Source: Lachnospiraceae bacterium (lineage in GTDB: Bacteria > Bacillota > Clostridia > Lachnospirales > Lachnospiraceae). From it: DNA of 61,029 bases. Position numbers and translations under genes: made by a program. The stretch lies in assembly GCA_021153185.1 (NCBI GenBank), contig JAGKTY010000012.1:1-61029 (forward strand), written 5' to 3'. Each line of letters starts with the position of its first letter. Position 1 is the first letter of the stretch. Under the pieces are notes generated by a model. That model worked only from the letters and a program-made list of their open reading frames with translations. It was not told the DNA's origin and did no database searches. Below, one piece after another: positions 43,534 to 52,110 of this stretch.

Positions 43534-44115
43534 TCAATCGGTATGATAAAACTGGCATGGTTTTTTGCAAAAAGCACAAGAATTGGTGTTATGAATTGAC
43601 GGACACGCAGTATCTTGTGTGCATTTTAACAGCATGATGACACTTTTGGATGGAATCAGCATCATCTGGTCGTTACATTTGATGCCACAGCCGGGTAGCT
43701 GAGCCAGTAGTTCCTTTAAATCGGAACAATTGTTATCATCTCCGGCGAAGGAAAAAGAGGTAATTTTTATTTTTTCCTGCACTTCGAGTGCAGCAATCGC
43801 TTTGGCGTATGCTTTTTGTAAAAATAACATGCATAAGCAATGACAGATGTACGATAAACCAAGTTCGTCACGATTTGTATAATCATCTAATAATTCATCC
43901 ACGTCAGCTCCCATTGTGACACTCATGACATAATCGTAATTATCAGTGTTTTCAAGTGTTTGCAATGTTTCATAACAAGCGTATATCGTATGCGTGGAGA
44001 GTGCCTGATGAACCGATTTCAACTGTTTTAAATCATAGTTGTCAAAATGAAGTGCCTGCATTTCTTTTTGCAGTTCGGTTTCATTCATAACTATTTTTAT
44101 TTTAATCTGCTTCAT
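43534..44115 (-). CDS. vitamin B12-dependent methionine synthase activation-domain-like protein
   Basis: A 193-residue stand-alone protein resembling the AdoMet-binding reactivation domain of cobalamin-dependent methionine synthase. Matching features are the central VMSVTMGADVDELLDDY, the later LIPSKSV (residues 153-159, the MLPxKSV block) and a C-terminal CX2CX3C cluster (Cys180, Cys183, Cys187). The usual RxSPGYGD AdoMet-contact block is replaced by SFSFAGDDNN (120-129), so AdoMet binding may be altered or lost. Start: ATG at 44115, with AAGGAT and GGAGCACC upstream. Two GACAA/TTGTC dyads lie upstream. No metH is in the window. The family call is from motif recall and moderately sure. Confidence 0.6.
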   Translation of the reverse strand: MKQIKIKIVMNETELQKEMQALHFDNYDLKQLKSVHQALSTHTIYACYETLQTLENTDNYDYVMSVTMGADVDELLDDYTNRDELGLSYICHCLCMLFLQKAYAKAIAALEVQEKIKITSFSFAGDDNNCSDLKELLAQLPGCGIKCNDQMMLIPSKSVIMLLKCTQDTACPSIHNTNSCAFCKKPCQFYHTD

Positions 44116-44176
44116 ATCCTTGGTGCTCCGCCTAACCCTAGTAAAATTCATATAGTCAATAGAATAACGTATGATG

Positions 44177-44223
44177 TGACAAGTTGTCCGGCAACCATAA
44201 AAATTTAGGTGACAAACTTGTCA
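44177..44223. promoter_or_regulatory. two operator-like dyads upstream of the MetH-activation-like gene
   Basis: GACAA-G-TTGTC (44178-44188) and TGACAA-AC-TTGTCA (44210-44223) have centres about 33 bp apart, three helical turns. On the minus strand, the second overlaps a TTGACA -35-like box that is 17 bases from TTTATG. The pattern suggests a repressor dimer binding twice. The regulator is unknown. Confidence 0.6.
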
Positions 44224-44428
44224 ATTCAAATCATAACACGTTTATTCATGGAACGCAAACAAAATGGATAAGATAAAGAATAACGAATGATTGAATAGAA
44301 TAAAAAACAATATGTTATTTCATTTGATGTTTTTTTCTTGTTGCTATCGGAGAAAAGAGGGCGCAGGAAGGGGAAACGGAGGCTTTCCTGTATAATTCTA
44401 AAAAAATTATGAAAAGTTAGAATGGGAA
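44224..44428. other. intergenic segment without recognised feature
   Basis: A+T-rich DNA between the divergent dyad region and the clpB promoter. I see no coding frame with a ribosome site and no clear hairpin. Confidence 0.4.
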
Positions 44429-44456
44429 TTGACAGATACGATATACGTGTTATAGT
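44429..44456 (+). promoter_or_regulatory. clpB promoter
   Basis: TTGACA (44429-44434), a 16-base spacer and TATAGT (44451-44456). No CIRCE inverted repeat or tandem CtsR heptad is visible nearby, so heat-shock control is not evident from sequence. Confidence 0.65.
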
Positions 44457-44569
44457 GTATGTAGAACAGATAAAGCAGTGCGCAGCCAATACGTTTTGTT
44501 CGTTCCATGTTAGTGGAGCGATGTACTGTGTGATATCTGAATGTAAATTTGAGAAAGGTGGTGCATTTT

Positions 44570-47155
44570 ATGAATATTTCAAAATTTACACAAAAATCAA
44601 TAGAAGCAATCAATGCATGTGAAAAGCTTGCATATGAGTATGGAAATCAGGAGATTGAGCAGGAGCATCTATTATATAGTCTCGTGACGATGCCGGATAG
44701 TCTTTTGGTGAAATTACTTGAAAAAATGGAAATCAATGTAGAGCATTTTGAAGACCGGACAGAGGAAGCCCTAAAGGCGCGCGTGAAGGTGCAGGGCGGG
44801 CAGGTCTTTATGGGACAGCATTTAAATAACGTACTCATCCATGCCGAGGACGAGGCGAAGGCAATGGGAGATGAGTATGTCTCAGTAGAGCATTTGATTC
44901 TTTCCATGATTCAGTATGCAAATCCGCAGATCAAGAAGCTGTTTTCAGAATACGGCTTTACAAGGGAGCGTTTTTTGCAGGCGCTTTCTACCATCCGGGG
45001 CAATACACGTGTCACAAGCGACAATCCGGAGGCAACCTACGATACGCTTGAAAAATATGGGCAGGATCTGGTTGCAAGAGCCAGAGAGCAGAAGCTTGAT
45101 CCGGTCATCGGCAGGGATGCGGAGATTCGGAACGTAATTCGGATTTTGTCCCGTAAAACAAAGAACAATCCGGTTTTGATCGGTGAGCCGGGTGTCGGAA
45201 AAACAGCTGTTATCGAAGGTCTTGCACAGCGGATTGTGCGCGGAGATGTGCCACAGGCACTCAAGGACAAACGCATTTTTGCACTGGATATGGGCGCTCT
45301 TGTTGCAGGTGCCAAATACCGGGGCGAGTTTGAGGAACGTCTGAAAGCGGTTTTGAATGATATTAAAAGCAGCGACGGACAGATTATTTTGTTCATTGAT
45401 GAGCTCCATACGATTGTGGGCGCCGGCAAAACAGATGGCGCAATGGATGCCGGAAACCTGCTTAAGCCGATGCTTGCAAGAGGGGAACTGCACTGTGTGG
45501 GTGCTACGACACTTGATGAGTACCGTATGTATATCGAAAAGGATGCGGCACTTGAGCGCCGTTTCCAGCCTGTTCACGTTGAGGAGCCGACCGTTGAGGA
45601 TACGATTTCGATTTTGCGTGGATTAAAAGAGCGTTATGAAGTATTTCACGGGGTGAAGATTATGGACAATGCGCTCGTGAGTGCAGCGGTTTTGTCCGAC
45701 CGGTATATTCAGGACAGATTCTTGCCGGATAAGGCAATAGACCTCGTGGATGAAGCGTGTGCGCTCATTAAGACAGAGCTTGATTCCATGCCGACAGAGC
45801 TGGATGAATTAAGCCGGAGGGTAATGCAGATGGAAATCGAGGAGGCAGCCCTCAAAAAAGAAGACGACCGCATGAGCATCGAGCGGCTGGAAACCTTGCA
45901 AAAGGAGCTTGCCGAGTTAAAGGATGAGCTGTCTAGTAAGAAGGCGAGCTGGGAAAATGAAAAAAACAGTGTTGAGAAGCTGCAAAAACTCCGTGAGCAG
46001 ATCGAAGGCGTGCGTGCGGAAATCGAGATTGCACAAAGAAACGGAGATTTGGAGAAGGTAGCGCAGTTATCTTACGGTACACTTCCGGAGCTTCAAAAGA
46101 CATTGGAACAGGAGGAAGCAAAGGCAAACGAGCGCAATCTGACCCTTGTGCATGAACGTGTCAATGATGAGGAAATTGCGAAAATCATCTCGAGATGGAC
46201 GGGTATTCCGGTTGCAAAGCTAACAGAGAGCGAGCGCGCGAAGACGCTAAACCTTGATAAACAGCTGCATGAGAGAGTCATCGGCCAGGAGGAGGGCGTC
46301 ATGAAAGTGACGGATGCCATTATCCGTTCCCGTGCCGGAATCAAAGACCCGCAAAAGCCAATCGGTTCCTTCTTATTCTTAGGACCGACCGGTGTCGGAA
46401 AGACGGAGCTTGCCAAGGCACTTGCAGAAAGCCTGTTTGACGATGAAAACAGCATGGTGCGTATCGATATGAGTGAGTATATGGAGAAATATTCCGTATC
46501 GAGACTCATCGGAGCGCCTCCGGGATATGTCGGATACGAGGAAGGCGGCCAGTTGACGGAGGCTGTGCGAAGAAAGCCGTATAGCGTTGTATTATTCGAT
46601 GAAATCGAAAAAGCACATCCGGATGTCTTCAACATTTTGCTGCAGGTTTTGGATGACGGTCGTATTACGGATTCCCAGGGAAGATGTGTTGATTTTAAAA
46701 ATACCATTTTGATTATGACAAGCAACATTGGTGCGCAGAACTTATTGGAGGGAATCACGCCGGACGGGGAAATCAGTGAGGAAGCGAAGGAAAGTGTGAA
46801 TAATCAGCTTCACATGCACTTTAGACCGGAGTTTTTGAATAGACTTGATGAGACGATTCTGTTTAAACCACTGACAAAAGCGGACATTGATTCAATCATA
46901 ACACTTATTATGAAAGACTTAAATGCGCGGCTTGCAGACAAAGAGGTGCATATTTCACTCACAGACCCGGCCAGAGCATACATCGTAGAGAATGCGTATG
47001 ATCCGGCATTCGGTGCCAGACCACTCAAGCGCTATATCCAAAAGCATGTTGAGACGCTTGCAGCAAGAATTTTACTTGCCGGAGAAATTTCGGTCGGCGG
47101 AGAGATTGTCATTGATGTTGAGGCCGATTCTCTGATTGCAAGATGTCAAAAATAG
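44570..47155 (+). CDS. clpB: ATP-dependent chaperone ClpB
   Basis: An 861-residue Hsp100 disaggregase. The N-terminal Clp repeat domain (1-145) starts MNISKFTQKSIEAINACEKLAYEY. AAA module 1 has Walker A GEPGVGKTA and LVAGAKYRGEFEERLKAV. A long coiled-coil middle domain lies at about 405-520, followed by AAA module 2 with GPTGVGKTE, SRLIGAPPGYVGYEEGGQLTEAVRRKPYSVVLFDEIEKAH. The presence of the middle domain and the lack of a ClpC-type UVR motif support ClpB. I start at 44570, after AAAGGTGG; an upstream TTG lies before the ribosome site. It works with DnaK on protein aggregates. Confidence 0.97.
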   Translation: MNISKFTQKSIEAINACEKLAYEYGNQEIEQEHLLYSLVTMPDSLLVKLLEKMEINVEHFEDRTEEALKARVKVQGGQVFMGQHLNNVLIHAEDEAKAMGDEYVSVEHLILSMIQYANPQIKKLFSEYGFTRERFLQALSTIRGNTRVTSDNPEATYDTLEKYGQDLVARAREQKLDPVIGRDAEIRNVIRILSRKTKNNPVLIGEPGVGKTAVIEGLAQRIVRGDVPQALKDKRIFALDMGALVAGAKYRGEFEERLKAVLNDIKSSDGQIILFIDELHTIVGAGKTDGAMDAGNLLKPMLARGELHCVGATTLDEYRMYIEKDAALERRFQPVHVEEPTVEDTISILRGLKERYEVFHGVKIMDNALVSAAVLSDRYIQDRFLPDKAIDLVDEACALIKTELDSMPTELDELSRRVMQMEIEEAALKKEDDRMSIERLETLQKELAELKDELSSKKASWENEKNSVEKLQKLREQIEGVRAEIEIAQRNGDLEKVAQLSYGTLPELQKTLEQEEAKANERNLTLVHERVNDEEIAKIISRWTGIPVAKLTESERAKTLNLDKQLHERVIGQEEGVMKVTDAIIRSRAGIKDPQKPIGSFLFLGPTGVGKTELAKALAESLFDDENSMVRIDMSEYMEKYSVSRLIGAPPGYVGYEEGGQLTEAVRRKPYSVVLFDEIEKAHPDVFNILLQVLDDGRITDSQGRCVDFKNTILIMTSNIGAQNLLEGITPDGEISEEAKESVNNQLHMHFRPEFLNRLDETILFKPLTKADIDSIITLIMKDLNARLADKEVHISLTDPARAYIVENAYDPAFGARPLKRYIQKHVETLAARILLAGEISVGGEIVIDVEADSLIARCQK

Positions 47156-47164
47156 CGGTATAAT
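47136..47164 (+). promoter_or_regulatory. promoter inside the 3' end of clpB
   Basis: TTGCAA (47136-47141), a 17-base spacer and TATAAT (47159-47164) straddle the clpB stop codon, 55 bases before the DUF4250 gene. It probably drives the DUF4250, RACo-like and rarA genes. Confidence 0.7.
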
Positions 47165-47218
47165 TTAACGGAATCAGACAATCAAATTTCCGGTTTTATA
47201 CGTTGAAAGGAGCAAAGG

Positions 47219-47392
47219 ATGCTTCCAAAAGATCCGATTTTATTACTTGGTGTGATCAACCTGAAACTGAGAGACTATTACAGCAGCTTTGAGGCATTGT
47301 GCGATGATATGGATGTTGACGGTGCGCAGATCAAAGAGATTTTGGCAAAGGCAGACTATCATTACAATCCGGAAACGAATCAGTTTGGGTGA
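47219..47392 (+). CDS. DUF4250 family small protein
   Basis: A 57-residue protein, MLPKDPILLLGVINLKLRDY followed by YSSFEALCDD and a short C-terminal tail. It matches the DUF4250 pattern (MLPKDP...N.KLRDYY.SL..LC.D) found as stand-alone small proteins in Clostridia and gammaproteobacteria. GAAAGGAGC lies before the ATG. Its stop is nine bases before the next gene, suggesting translational coupling. The function of the family is unknown; the acidic helical pattern could be a small DNA- or protein-binding helical bundle, but I will not assign it. Confidence 0.88.
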   Translation: MLPKDPILLLGVINLKLRDYYSSFEALCDDMDVDGAQIKEILAKADYHYNPETNQFG

Positions 47393-47401
47393 GTATGAGT
47401 C

Positions 47402-48817
47402 ATGACAGATTGCATCAGGATTACAATTTCATCGCAGCATGAGGATGCACAAACCGAGCTTTCCCTCGAGAAGGGGGAAAGCTTTTTTGGCGTGCTGCAA
47501 AAAGCCGGCTTCTTTGACGGCGCGTGTTGCGGTGGTATTGGGACGTGCGGGCAGTGCAAGGTGCAATTTTTAAAAGAAGCACCGTTTCCGACGCATTCCG
47601 ACCGCAGACTTTTGTCACCTGCGCAGCTCAGGGAAGGCTGGCGGCTTGCCTGTAAATGCAAGATTGTGAAGGATTGCGTAATCGCGGCAAGACAGATGCG
47701 CACAACAAAAAAGATGGATGTGCAGGCCGGCATCATACCGGAGTTTTTACAGACGCTTCCTGTATCTGAGGGTGAGGCGGTCGTATGTGATATCGGTACG
47801 ACGACCATTGTGATGCAGCGTATCGATAAACAAACGCATCATGTATGTGCAACGTATCGTACCATCAATCCGCAGAGGGCGTACGGGAGTGACGTCATAT
47901 CCAGACTGCAGGCGGTCATGCATGGCAAGGATTTAAGAACAGATGTTATCAGCACATTGCTGGAGGGCGCTAAGCAATTAGAGGTAGACGGGGAACCGAT
48001 TTATGTGAGCGGAAATACGGCAATGATGTATTTGCTGCTCGGATTTGACGCCGGCGAACTGGCACTTGCACCGTTTAAACCTTCGCATTTACAATTTGAA
48101 AAAACGTGCGTTGATGGTCTGACGCTCATTTTCACGCCGTGTCTTTCCGCGTTTGTCGGTGGAGATATTTATGCCGGCATGTATGAGATTTTGCAGGCTG
48201 ACAGAACAGGGAATCAATTGCTGTTAGACCTCGGAACAAACGGAGAGATGGTCCTTTTGACAGAGCACGCAGGTTATGCAACTGCCACGGCGGCAGGACC
48301 GGCCTTTGAGGGCATGGCGACCGCCGGAATCTGGGGCGCGGATTTGATCCGGTATGTTGCAGATGCTTATGAAATGGGCATTGTTGATGCGTACGGTACG
48401 TTTGATGAGACATATGAAAACGGGTTACAAATGGGCGATGTGTTTCTTAGGCAGGAAGACGTCCGGGCATTGCAGCTTGCCAAAGCGGCAGTGCGCGCAG
48501 GAATTGATGTTCTGCTTAAAAAGGCGCAGCTGACATATGAACAGATTGATTCTGTGTATCTGGCAGGAGGGTTTGGATATTACATCGACCCGCACAAAGC
48601 GAGCCTGCTGGGCATTTTTCCCAAAGAATTAGTAGCGCGGACAACCGCAATCGGAAATGCAAGTCTCTGGGGAAGCTACGCGATGGCGCTTCAGTGTCCA
48701 AACGATTCGCAAATTCGAAACCGAATTAAAAATACAACTGTTATCAATTTAGCGAATACTCAAGAATTCAATGAAAAATATTTAAATTACATTAATTTTC
48801 CTGAAATCAGGAAGTAG
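47402..48817 (+). CDS. RACo-like protein: 2Fe-2S ferredoxin domain plus ASKHA (DUF4445) domain
   Basis: A 471-residue protein resembling reductive activators of corrinoid proteins. The N-terminal plant-type 2Fe-2S domain has cysteines at 43, 49, 52 and 84 or 86 (CX5CX2CXnC). The C-terminal ATPase-like ASKHA half includes VVCDIGTTTIVMQ, INPQRAYGSDVISR, YVSGNTAMMYLLLG, DLGTNGEMVL and YLAGGFGYYIDP. RACo enzymes use ATP to drive reduction of Co(II)-cobalamin proteins; whether this homologue does so is not shown. It lies in a probable operon with DUF4250 and rarA, 3.3 kb from a MetH-activation-like gene. The ribosome site is weak; coupling to DUF4250 may aid translation. Confidence 0.88.
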   Translation: MTDCIRITISSQHEDAQTELSLEKGESFFGVLQKAGFFDGACCGGIGTCGQCKVQFLKEAPFPTHSDRRLLSPAQLREGWRLACKCKIVKDCVIAARQMRTTKKMDVQAGIIPEFLQTLPVSEGEAVVCDIGTTTIVMQRIDKQTHHVCATYRTINPQRAYGSDVISRLQAVMHGKDLRTDVISTLLEGAKQLEVDGEPIYVSGNTAMMYLLLGFDAGELALAPFKPSHLQFEKTCVDGLTLIFTPCLSAFVGGDIYAGMYEILQADRTGNQLLLDLGTNGEMVLLTEHAGYATATAAGPAFEGMATAGIWGADLIRYVADAYEMGIVDAYGTFDETYENGLQMGDVFLRQEDVRALQLAKAAVRAGIDVLLKKAQLTYEQIDSVYLAGGFGYYIDPHKASLLGIFPKELVARTTAIGNASLWGSYAMALQCPNDSQIRNRIKNTTVINLANTQEFNEKYLNYINFPEIRK

Positions 48818-48825
48818 GAGTGACG

Positions 48826-50166
48826 ATGGATTTATTTGAATACATGAGACAAACAAATCAGGAAAAGGAAGCACCGCTTGCAGCGCGCATGCGTCCGGCG
48901 ACACTTGAGGAAGTGGTCGGACAGGAACATATCCTTGGAAAGGATAAGCTGCTCTATCGTGCAATTAAGGCAGATAAGCTCAGTTCCGTATTGTTTTACG
49001 GACCGCCCGGAACAGGCAAAACGACGCTTGCCAAGGTGATTGCCAATACGACGAGTGCACAGTTTATGCAGATTAATGCGACAGTTGCAGGCAAAAAAGA
49101 TATGGAACAGGTTGTTCAAAAGGCCAAGGAAACATTTGGTATGTACGGTCAGAGAACGATTTTGTTCATCGATGAGATTCACCGGTTTAACAAAGGACAG
49201 CAGGACTATCTGCTCCCGTTTGTGGAGGACGGAACGATTGTACTGATCGGTGCAACGACGGAGAATCCTTATTTTGAGGTGAACAGTGCGTTGATTTCAA
49301 GGTCGGCAGTGTTTGAACTAAAGCCACTTGAAAAGGACGCAATCAAGGAGCTCTGCAAGCGTGCGGTATACGATGAAAAAAAGGGAATGGGTGCTTATCA
49401 GGCGGAAATTGACGAGGATGCACTTGATTTTCTGGCGGAGTTATCCGGCGGGGATGCGCGGAGTGCACTCAATGCGATTGAGCTTGGCATTCTGACACAG
49501 GAGCGCAGCGATGACGGCAAAATCCATATTACGCTTGCAGTCATTCAGGAGTGTATTCAGAAAAGAAACATACGTTATGATAAAGATGGTGACAATCATT
49601 ATGACACCATTTCCGCATTTATTAAGAGTATGCGCGGTTCCGACCCGGATGCGGCGGTCTATTATCTGGCCAAGATGCTATACGCGGGAGAAAGCGTGAC
49701 CTTTATTGCAAGGCGCATTATGATATGCGCGTCAGAGGATGTTGGCATCGCAGATCCAAATGCACTGCAGGTGGCGGTGGCAGCAAGCCTGGCGGTTGAG
49801 AGAGTCGGGATGCCGGAGGCGCAGATTATTTTATCGAATGCAGCGATTTATGTTGCGACAGCACCCAAGAGCAATGCGTGCTGCAATGCCATTTTTGCAG
49901 CAAATGAAGAAATCAGAAAGAGCGGCAATTTGAAAATTCCGCCGCATCTGCAGGATGCACATTATAAGGGGGCAGCTGACTTAGGTCGCGGAACGGGTTA
50001 CAAATATGCGCATAATTACAAAAATCATTATGTGAAACAGCAATATTTACCATACGAACTGACCGGAAAAGAATTTTACACGCCTTCCGGGAATGGATAT
50101 GAAGTCAAAGTGAAGGAACATTTAAAGAAAATCAAAGCAGAAGCGCAGCAGGAAGACACCGAATAG
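48826..50166 (+). CDS. rarA: replication-associated recombination AAA+ ATPase RarA (MgsA)
   Basis: A 446-residue AAA+ protein that acts at stalled replication forks, related to clamp loaders. Motifs are the N-terminal PLAARMRPATLEEVVGQEHILG, Walker A GPPGTGKTT, Walker B ILFIDEIHRFNKGQQDYLLP, sensor GATTENPYFEVNSALISR, and the C-terminal tetramerisation region HYDTISAFIKSMRGSDPDAAVYYLAKML. I start at the ATG at 48826, five bases after GTAGGAG; a GTG at 48820 overlaps the ribosome site. The gap to the preceding gene is eight bases. Confidence 0.96.
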   Translation: MDLFEYMRQTNQEKEAPLAARMRPATLEEVVGQEHILGKDKLLYRAIKADKLSSVLFYGPPGTGKTTLAKVIANTTSAQFMQINATVAGKKDMEQVVQKAKETFGMYGQRTILFIDEIHRFNKGQQDYLLPFVEDGTIVLIGATTENPYFEVNSALISRSAVFELKPLEKDAIKELCKRAVYDEKKGMGAYQAEIDEDALDFLAELSGGDARSALNAIELGILTQERSDDGKIHITLAVIQECIQKRNIRYDKDGDNHYDTISAFIKSMRGSDPDAAVYYLAKMLYAGESVTFIARRIMICASEDVGIADPNALQVAVAASLAVERVGMPEAQIILSNAAIYVATAPKSNACCNAIFAANEEIRKSGNLKIPPHLQDAHYKGAADLGRGTGYKYAHNYKNHYVKQQYLPYELTGKEFYTPSGNGYEVKVKEHLKKIKAEAQQEDTE

Positions 50167-50180
50167 GTGTCTTTCGTTGT
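50153..50180 (+). terminator. terminator overlapping the rarA stop
   Basis: AAGACACC (50153-50160) and GGTGTCTT (50166-50173) pair around GAATA, which includes the stop, followed by a T-rich tail. Confidence 0.7.
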
Positions 50181-50211
50181 TTTATAGGAAATTCTGGGGA
50201 ATTCCTATAAA
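50181..50211. repeat. inverted repeat after rarA
   Basis: TTTATAGGAA and AATTCCTATAAA are complementary around a ten-base centre. It may be a second termination or processing hairpin. Confidence 0.55.
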
Positions 50212-50361
50212 GTAAAATGCTCCGCAAGGATGCGCACGCAACCCAGGATTTTGGTAAGTATTTACCAGTATTCGTTCATATTTTGTTCATAATTTGTTTA
50301 TTATTCACTAAAAAAATATGGGTATACTAAGTATAAGAAGAGATTTAAAGGGGATGTGCGG

Positions 50362-51693
50362 ATGCGAATCTGGAAAACATATAAAGCATATATGGTTTCA
50401 ATTGTGCTTGTATTAGCACTTTTTTGCGTGTGCACAAATAAACTCATCGTGCATTATTATAGCCCCGTTGCCATGGTGAAGTCAGATTTGCCGGTGGAAG
50501 GTGCAATGACCTCCACTTCGTTTCGGTATACTGCGCAGTTCAACAAGACATTATCCAATAAACGGTATGCGCGTTTTCAGGAGATGTTCCGCGCGCAGGA
50601 GAGCACAGCGATGCCGGGACTTGCATGCACGGATATTCTTGGACAGAACTGCGCTGACATGGTGCCGCAGGGAATCTGTGTGGCAGGCGAGTATATGCTG
50701 ATTAGTGCATACGACCATGGCAATAGTGACAGAGCGGGCAGGTACCGCAGTGTTATTTATGTACTGTCAAACAAGAAACCGCAGCAGCGCAAATATTTGA
50801 CGACCATTGTGCTGCCGGATGTCAATCATGTCGGAGGATTGGCATATGATGGCAGATATGTCTGGGTTGCCAAAAGTACGACAAAGTGCTGCAGTGCAAT
50901 TGACAAAAGAATCATTGAAAAAGCAGTTGCAAGCGGGCAAAACAGCTATGAACTAACTGCCTATACGGCAACGGTTGACTGCGGCATGACAGCTTCTTTT
51001 CTGACCTGCTATGATAACATGCTCTGGGTCGGAGATTTTGTGTCGAGAAAAAATGGTGTCGGCTCGCTTGTGGGATTTGATATTTCCGGCAGGGGCGCCG
51101 ATTTGCGCCTGCAAAAGAAGGAAGCTTTGGCGATTCCACACTATGCCAACGGCGCGCAGTTTGGGCGGTATGCAGGCAAAAACTGCCTCGCCGTTGTGAC
51201 GAGTTATTCGCGCTATGCTGATTCCAAAGTCAATATTTATGAAGTTTACAAGGGACATGATAATGCCACCAAGAAACGTAAGGTGGCAGATTTTGCGATG
51301 CCGCCGATGGCAGAAGAGCTTGTGAGTGACGGAAAACTGATTTATGCAATTTTTGAATCCGGTGCGACAGAGTACAGCGCGCCGAAATACGAGAGATGTA
51401 ACAATCTCGTGGACCGGATTTGTGCTTTTTCGGTTTCGGATTTCTTTGCGGATGTCAAGGAAGGTGTGGCAATACGCCGGACAAGTGACAGCCATGTGCC
51501 GGATTTGGTGATTCAATGTGAGGCGCTCTATCCGAGAGAAAACGATTTTGCCAGATTTGTGGAGTATCAGCAATTAAAAAGCAGCTCTCCTAAAAAAGCT
51601 GCTCTGTTAAGTATTTATAAATATCCTGATTTTTATTTTGCCAGTTATTACAAATATTTTCCGCCATGGATTCAGTTGGAACGGACAGGGTGA
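50362..51693 (+). CDS. secreted or membrane-anchored protein, probable beta-propeller, unknown function
   Basis: A 443-residue protein with one N-terminal hydrophobic segment (about 9-28) serving as signal anchor. The body has repeated strand-turn units such as PQGICVAGEYMLISAYDHG, HVGGLAYDGRYVWVAKSTTK and FLTCYDNMLWVGDFV, which look like propeller blades. I do not recognise a named family. AAGGGG is eight bases before the ATG at 50362; a GTG at 50356 is the alternative. Its last 104 bases overlap the convergent DUF4364 gene and run through that gene's terminator hairpin, so the C-terminal tail after about residue 405 may be a recent read-through extension. Confidence 0.75.
   Translation: MRIWKTYKAYMVSIVLVLALFCVCTNKLIVHYYSPVAMVKSDLPVEGAMTSTSFRYTAQFNKTLSNKRYARFQEMFRAQESTAMPGLACTDILGQNCADMVPQGICVAGEYMLISAYDHGNSDRAGRYRSVIYVLSNKKPQQRKYLTTIVLPDVNHVGGLAYDGRYVWVAKSTTKCCSAIDKRIIEKAVASGQNSYELTAYTATVDCGMTASFLTCYDNMLWVGDFVSRKNGVGSLVGFDISGRGADLRLQKKEALAIPHYANGAQFGRYAGKNCLAVVTSYSRYADSKVNIYEVYKGHDNATKKRKVADFAMPPMAEELVSDGKLIYAIFESGATEYSAPKYERCNNLVDRICAFSVSDFFADVKEGVAIRRTSDSHVPDLVIQCEALYPRENDFARFVEYQQLKSSSPKKAALLSIYKYPDFYFASYYKYFPPWIQLERTG
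51580..51603 (-). terminator. terminator of the minus operon, inside a convergent gene
   Basis: AGCAGCT (51580-51586) and AGCTGCT (51597-51603) pair around the DUF4364 stop. On the minus strand the hairpin is followed by TTTTTAATT. Confidence 0.7.
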
Positions 51694-52102
51694 GCTTCAC
51701 GATATCCTGTCCTTGTTCTTTGGCGCAAAGTTCCACACTGTATTCACCGCGTAAATCCTTCTGATAGCGCGTCGTGATACTGATTTCATTTTCTAATTCA
51801 TATTTCTTATCTGACAAAAACGTCTTGATGTCTTTGATGATTTCCGGAGAAATTTTACTTTGAAAAAACGCCAGGGTATTTCGCCCCTCATCTGTGATGG
51901 TTAAATGCGTCCGGTTTCTGTAAGTTGTCGCTGCAATCATGCCGGCTTCAATGAGCTGTGCAAAGGTTTGCTGCAACGTCAAAAAATCAGTGTATTCTTT
52001 TTCCAGGATAAAGTCGCTGATCTGCGATTTGGTCAGCGGCGTATTGACGCGGCTTAACATATACAAAACAATTAATTTGTAGAGTGTTTGTGGATTATCC
52101 AT
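51590..52102 (-). CDS. DUF4364 family protein, winged-helix type
   Basis: A 170-residue protein. The N-terminal 90 residues read as a winged helix: TLYKLIVLYMLSRVNTPLTKSQISDFILE, an aromatic wing, then LIEAGMIAATTYRNRTHLTITDEGRNTL. The C-terminal half is a mixed alpha/beta domain, as in DUF4364 proteins of Clostridia. It resembles PadR/MarR-type regulators in layout, but no target is known. Start at 52102: AGGAG is correctly spaced, and longer starts would overlap the upstream gene. It lies eight bases after the radical SAM gene and is the last gene of the minus operon. Confidence 0.87.
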   Translation of the reverse strand: MDNPQTLYKLIVLYMLSRVNTPLTKSQISDFILEKEYTDFLTLQQTFAQLIEAGMIAATTYRNRTHLTITDEGRNTLAFFQSKISPEIIKDIKTFLSDKKYELENEISITTRYQKDLRGEYSVELCAKEQGQDIVKLTLSVPTESMAENICNNWQNKNQDIYKYLTEQLF

Positions 52103-52110
52103 ATGAGCTC

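Noticed and set aside
44429..44569. CIRCE or CtsR control of clpB
   Set aside because: Neither the CIRCE inverted repeat nor the tandem GGTCAAA-type heptads are present in the leader.
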